Position numbers and translations under genes: made by a program. Shown here piece after piece: positions 62,878-64,000 of a stretch of DNA of 64,000 bases. The notes below the pieces were generated by a model, which did not search any database, had not been told where the DNA came from, and saw nothing but the letters and a program-made list of their open reading frames with translations. Numbering within the stretch: position 1 is the first letter of the stretch; each line of letters starts with the position of its first letter. The DNA lies in the NCBI GenBank assembly GCA_964407665.1, contig CAYOWK010000003.1, forward strand, positions 98,191 through 162,190, in the 5' to 3' direction. The DNA comes from CAYOWK01 sp964407665 (lineage in GTDB: Bacteria > Pseudomonadota > Alphaproteobacteria > Caulobacterales > Hyphomonadaceae).

Positions 62878-63531
62878 ATGCCCAACCCCACCCTCACCGC
62901 CTTCCAGTCCTCCCCGGATCGCGGCCGAGGCCTGGCGCGGGACATGCGCGTCCGCTGGGCGCTGGAGGAGGTCGGCCAGCCCTATGACGTCCGCCTCGTC
63001 TCCTTCGAGGCGATGAAACAGCCGGAGCATCTGGCGCTCCACCCCTTCGGCCAGATCCCCACCTATGAGGACGGCGACCTCGCCCTCTTCGAATCTGGCT
63101 CGATCATCCTCCACATCGCGGACAGCCATCCCGGCTCGCTGTTGCCTGCCGATCCCCATGCCCGCGCCCGCGCCATCACCTGGATGTTCGCCGCCCTTAA
63201 CACGGTCGAACCGCCCCTCTTCGACCGCTCCCTCGCCCCCATCGTCGATCGCGGCCAGCCCTGGCTCGATCACCGCCTCAAGACCCTCGACGCCGCCATC
63301 CATACGCGCCTAGAAGCCCTCGCCCGCCATCTCGCAGACGCCGACTGGCTCGACGGAGACTTCAGCGCCGGCGATCTCCTGATGGCCACCGTCCTCCTGC
63401 GCGCCAACGCCTTCGGCGCCCTGAACGCCTTCCCCGCCCTCGCCGCCTACCTCGCCCGCGCCGAAGCCCGCCCCGCGTACCAGCGAGCCTTTGCCGCCCA
63501 GCGCGCGGTGTATGAGGTGTCCGGCGGCTGA
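62878..63531 (+). CDS. Glutathione S-transferase family protein
   Basis: A protein of 217 residues: N-terminal thioredoxin-fold domain (VRWALEEVGQPYDVRLVSF, HPFGQIPTYEDGDLALFESG) and a C-terminal helical domain (LADADWLDGDFSAGDLLMAT). A Ser/Thr/Cys catalytic residue is not obvious at the N-terminus, so the chemistry is unclear. Flanked on both sides by palindrome clusters. Confidence 0.88.
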   Translation: MPNPTLTAFQSSPDRGRGLARDMRVRWALEEVGQPYDVRLVSFEAMKQPEHLALHPFGQIPTYEDGDLALFESGSIILHIADSHPGSLLPADPHARARAITWMFAALNTVEPPLFDRSLAPIVDRGQPWLDHRLKTLDAAIHTRLEALARHLADADWLDGDFSAGDLLMATVLLRANAFGALNAFPALAAYLARAEARPAYQRAFAAQRAVYEVSGG

Positions 63532-63625
63532 AAAATGTGGGGCAGACTGGCGCCCAAACCGGCAGGTTCCGGAGTGTCCGTCCCCGGAAAAGCGTACACT
63601 GGCCCGCATCCAGCTCCATGCCAGC

Positions 63626-63722
63626 CGTTGTCATTCCGGAAGCCGCGCAGCGGCAATCCGGAATCCAGAAACCGGTCTGGAGTCCGGGTCATCGCCCCTT
63701 CGCGCTGCGCCCGGAAGGACAG
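63626..63722. repeat. Pair of extragenic palindrome units
   Basis: A forward unit (63626-63668, GTCATTCCGG with hairpin GCCGC-GCA-GCGGC) and an inverted unit (63678-63722, ending GGAAGGACAGC). Same type as 62357-62730. Confidence 0.65.
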
Positions 63723-64000
63723 CACTTGGCATGGATCAAAGCCAAAGCGCCAACGGATCCACGGCCCAGGATCCACCCGAATGAAAACTTTCTCGTCCTC
63801 GGGGTATCCAGAGGCCTCTACATTGATCCCGCGCCTGTCACGGGAGGGTTCGGGGGCCACCGAACATCGAACGACAGGCGCCGGTCGGCGTGGCGGTTCG
63901 CCAGCGTGTGTCGGGCTCCCCTTAGTTGCGGGCCGGACAGACAAGGGCGGGCCCATCGGGACCCCGGGGAACTGAAACCGGGGAAGCCTCGGGGATGGCG
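63723..64000. other. Terminal stretch with no recognised gene
   Basis: No convincing ORF or RNA family. Local hairpins exist (for example CCCCGG/CCGGGG around 63962-63983), but they do not match a known class I can name. Confidence 0.4.

Noticed and set aside
63965..63985. A short 23S rRNA-like string (GGGGAACTGAAAC)
   Set aside because: The sequence on both sides does not continue as rRNA, so it is chance.
1..64000. CRISPR arrays, insertion sequences or prophage
   Set aside because: No regular direct repeats with spacers, transposase, integrase or phage structural genes were seen.

Overview
The window is high-GC chromosomal DNA from an alphaproteobacterium, most likely of the Caulobacterales/Hyphomonadales group (a Hyphomonadaceae-like organism). 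The reasons are a divK-pleD cell-cycle pair with a CtrA-like box in front of it, a DinB with an N-terminal zinc ribbon, DUF4170 and DUF2093 proteins near lipid A genes, the prs/rplY/pth/ychF housekeeping set, and a MarR/response regulator/histidine kinase cassette beside ilvE. The genus cannot be fixed from sequence reading alone.

Layout. 1-5430: end of an M61 peptidase, an M28 peptidase lipoprotein, a tandem universal stress protein, a membrane-anchored winged-helix regulator and a small lipoprotein. 5530-5649: promoter and tRNA-Lys(UUU), followed by about 680 bases with no recognisable gene. 6332-9657: an exported DUF1800/DUF1501 pair. 9714-17505: a compact, translationally coupled type IV secretion operon on the minus strand (virB1-2-3-4-6-9-10-11). 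It has no virB5, virB7, virB8 or virD4; a 29-codon ORF exactly fills the virB6-virB9 gap. 17951-20123: tgt and queA. 20303-25950: lipoproteins, two tandem paralogous periplasmic proteins (one with a TonB-box-like motif), an acyl-CoA dehydrogenase, a GNAT acetyltransferase and a TauE-type permease. 26040-35460: an envelope block holding an MsbA-like ABC exporter, DUF4170, cysQ, pmbA, a CX5R phosphatase, and the operon DUF374-waaA-lpxK-lpxL-like. 35464-38501: DUF1801, a patatin lipoprotein, an M23 lipoprotein and DUF2093. 38544-40345: pleD and divK. 40518-44782: dinB, RidA, a glycerophosphodiesterase, a FemAB-like acyltransferase and a HIT protein. 44796-50764: a hypothetical protein, ilvE, the MarR/RR/HK cassette, proC, YbjN and ubiK. 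50854-53604: lgt, a MidA-like methyltransferase and pgeF. 53752-59736: prs, DUF1232, DUF5990, GFA, a lipoprotein, rplY, pth and ychF. A duplicated and decayed copy of the rplY promoter region, fused to a DUF5990 tail fragment, sits inside this stretch. 59917-63531: a membrane protein, recQ and a GST, with clusters of extragenic palindromes around them. 63723-64000: no gene recognised.

How the genes work together. Most of the window serves the envelope and housekeeping: lipid A/KDO assembly and export, lipoprotein maturation (Lgt serves the many lipoproteins here), peptidoglycan editing, queuosine tRNA modification, PRPP synthesis and ribosome-associated functions. The accessory part is the reduced VirB operon. 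The most unusual observations are its missing components with the tiny ORF in their place, the mosaic duplication upstream of rplY, the paired palindrome clusters, and the tandem receptor-like small proteins.
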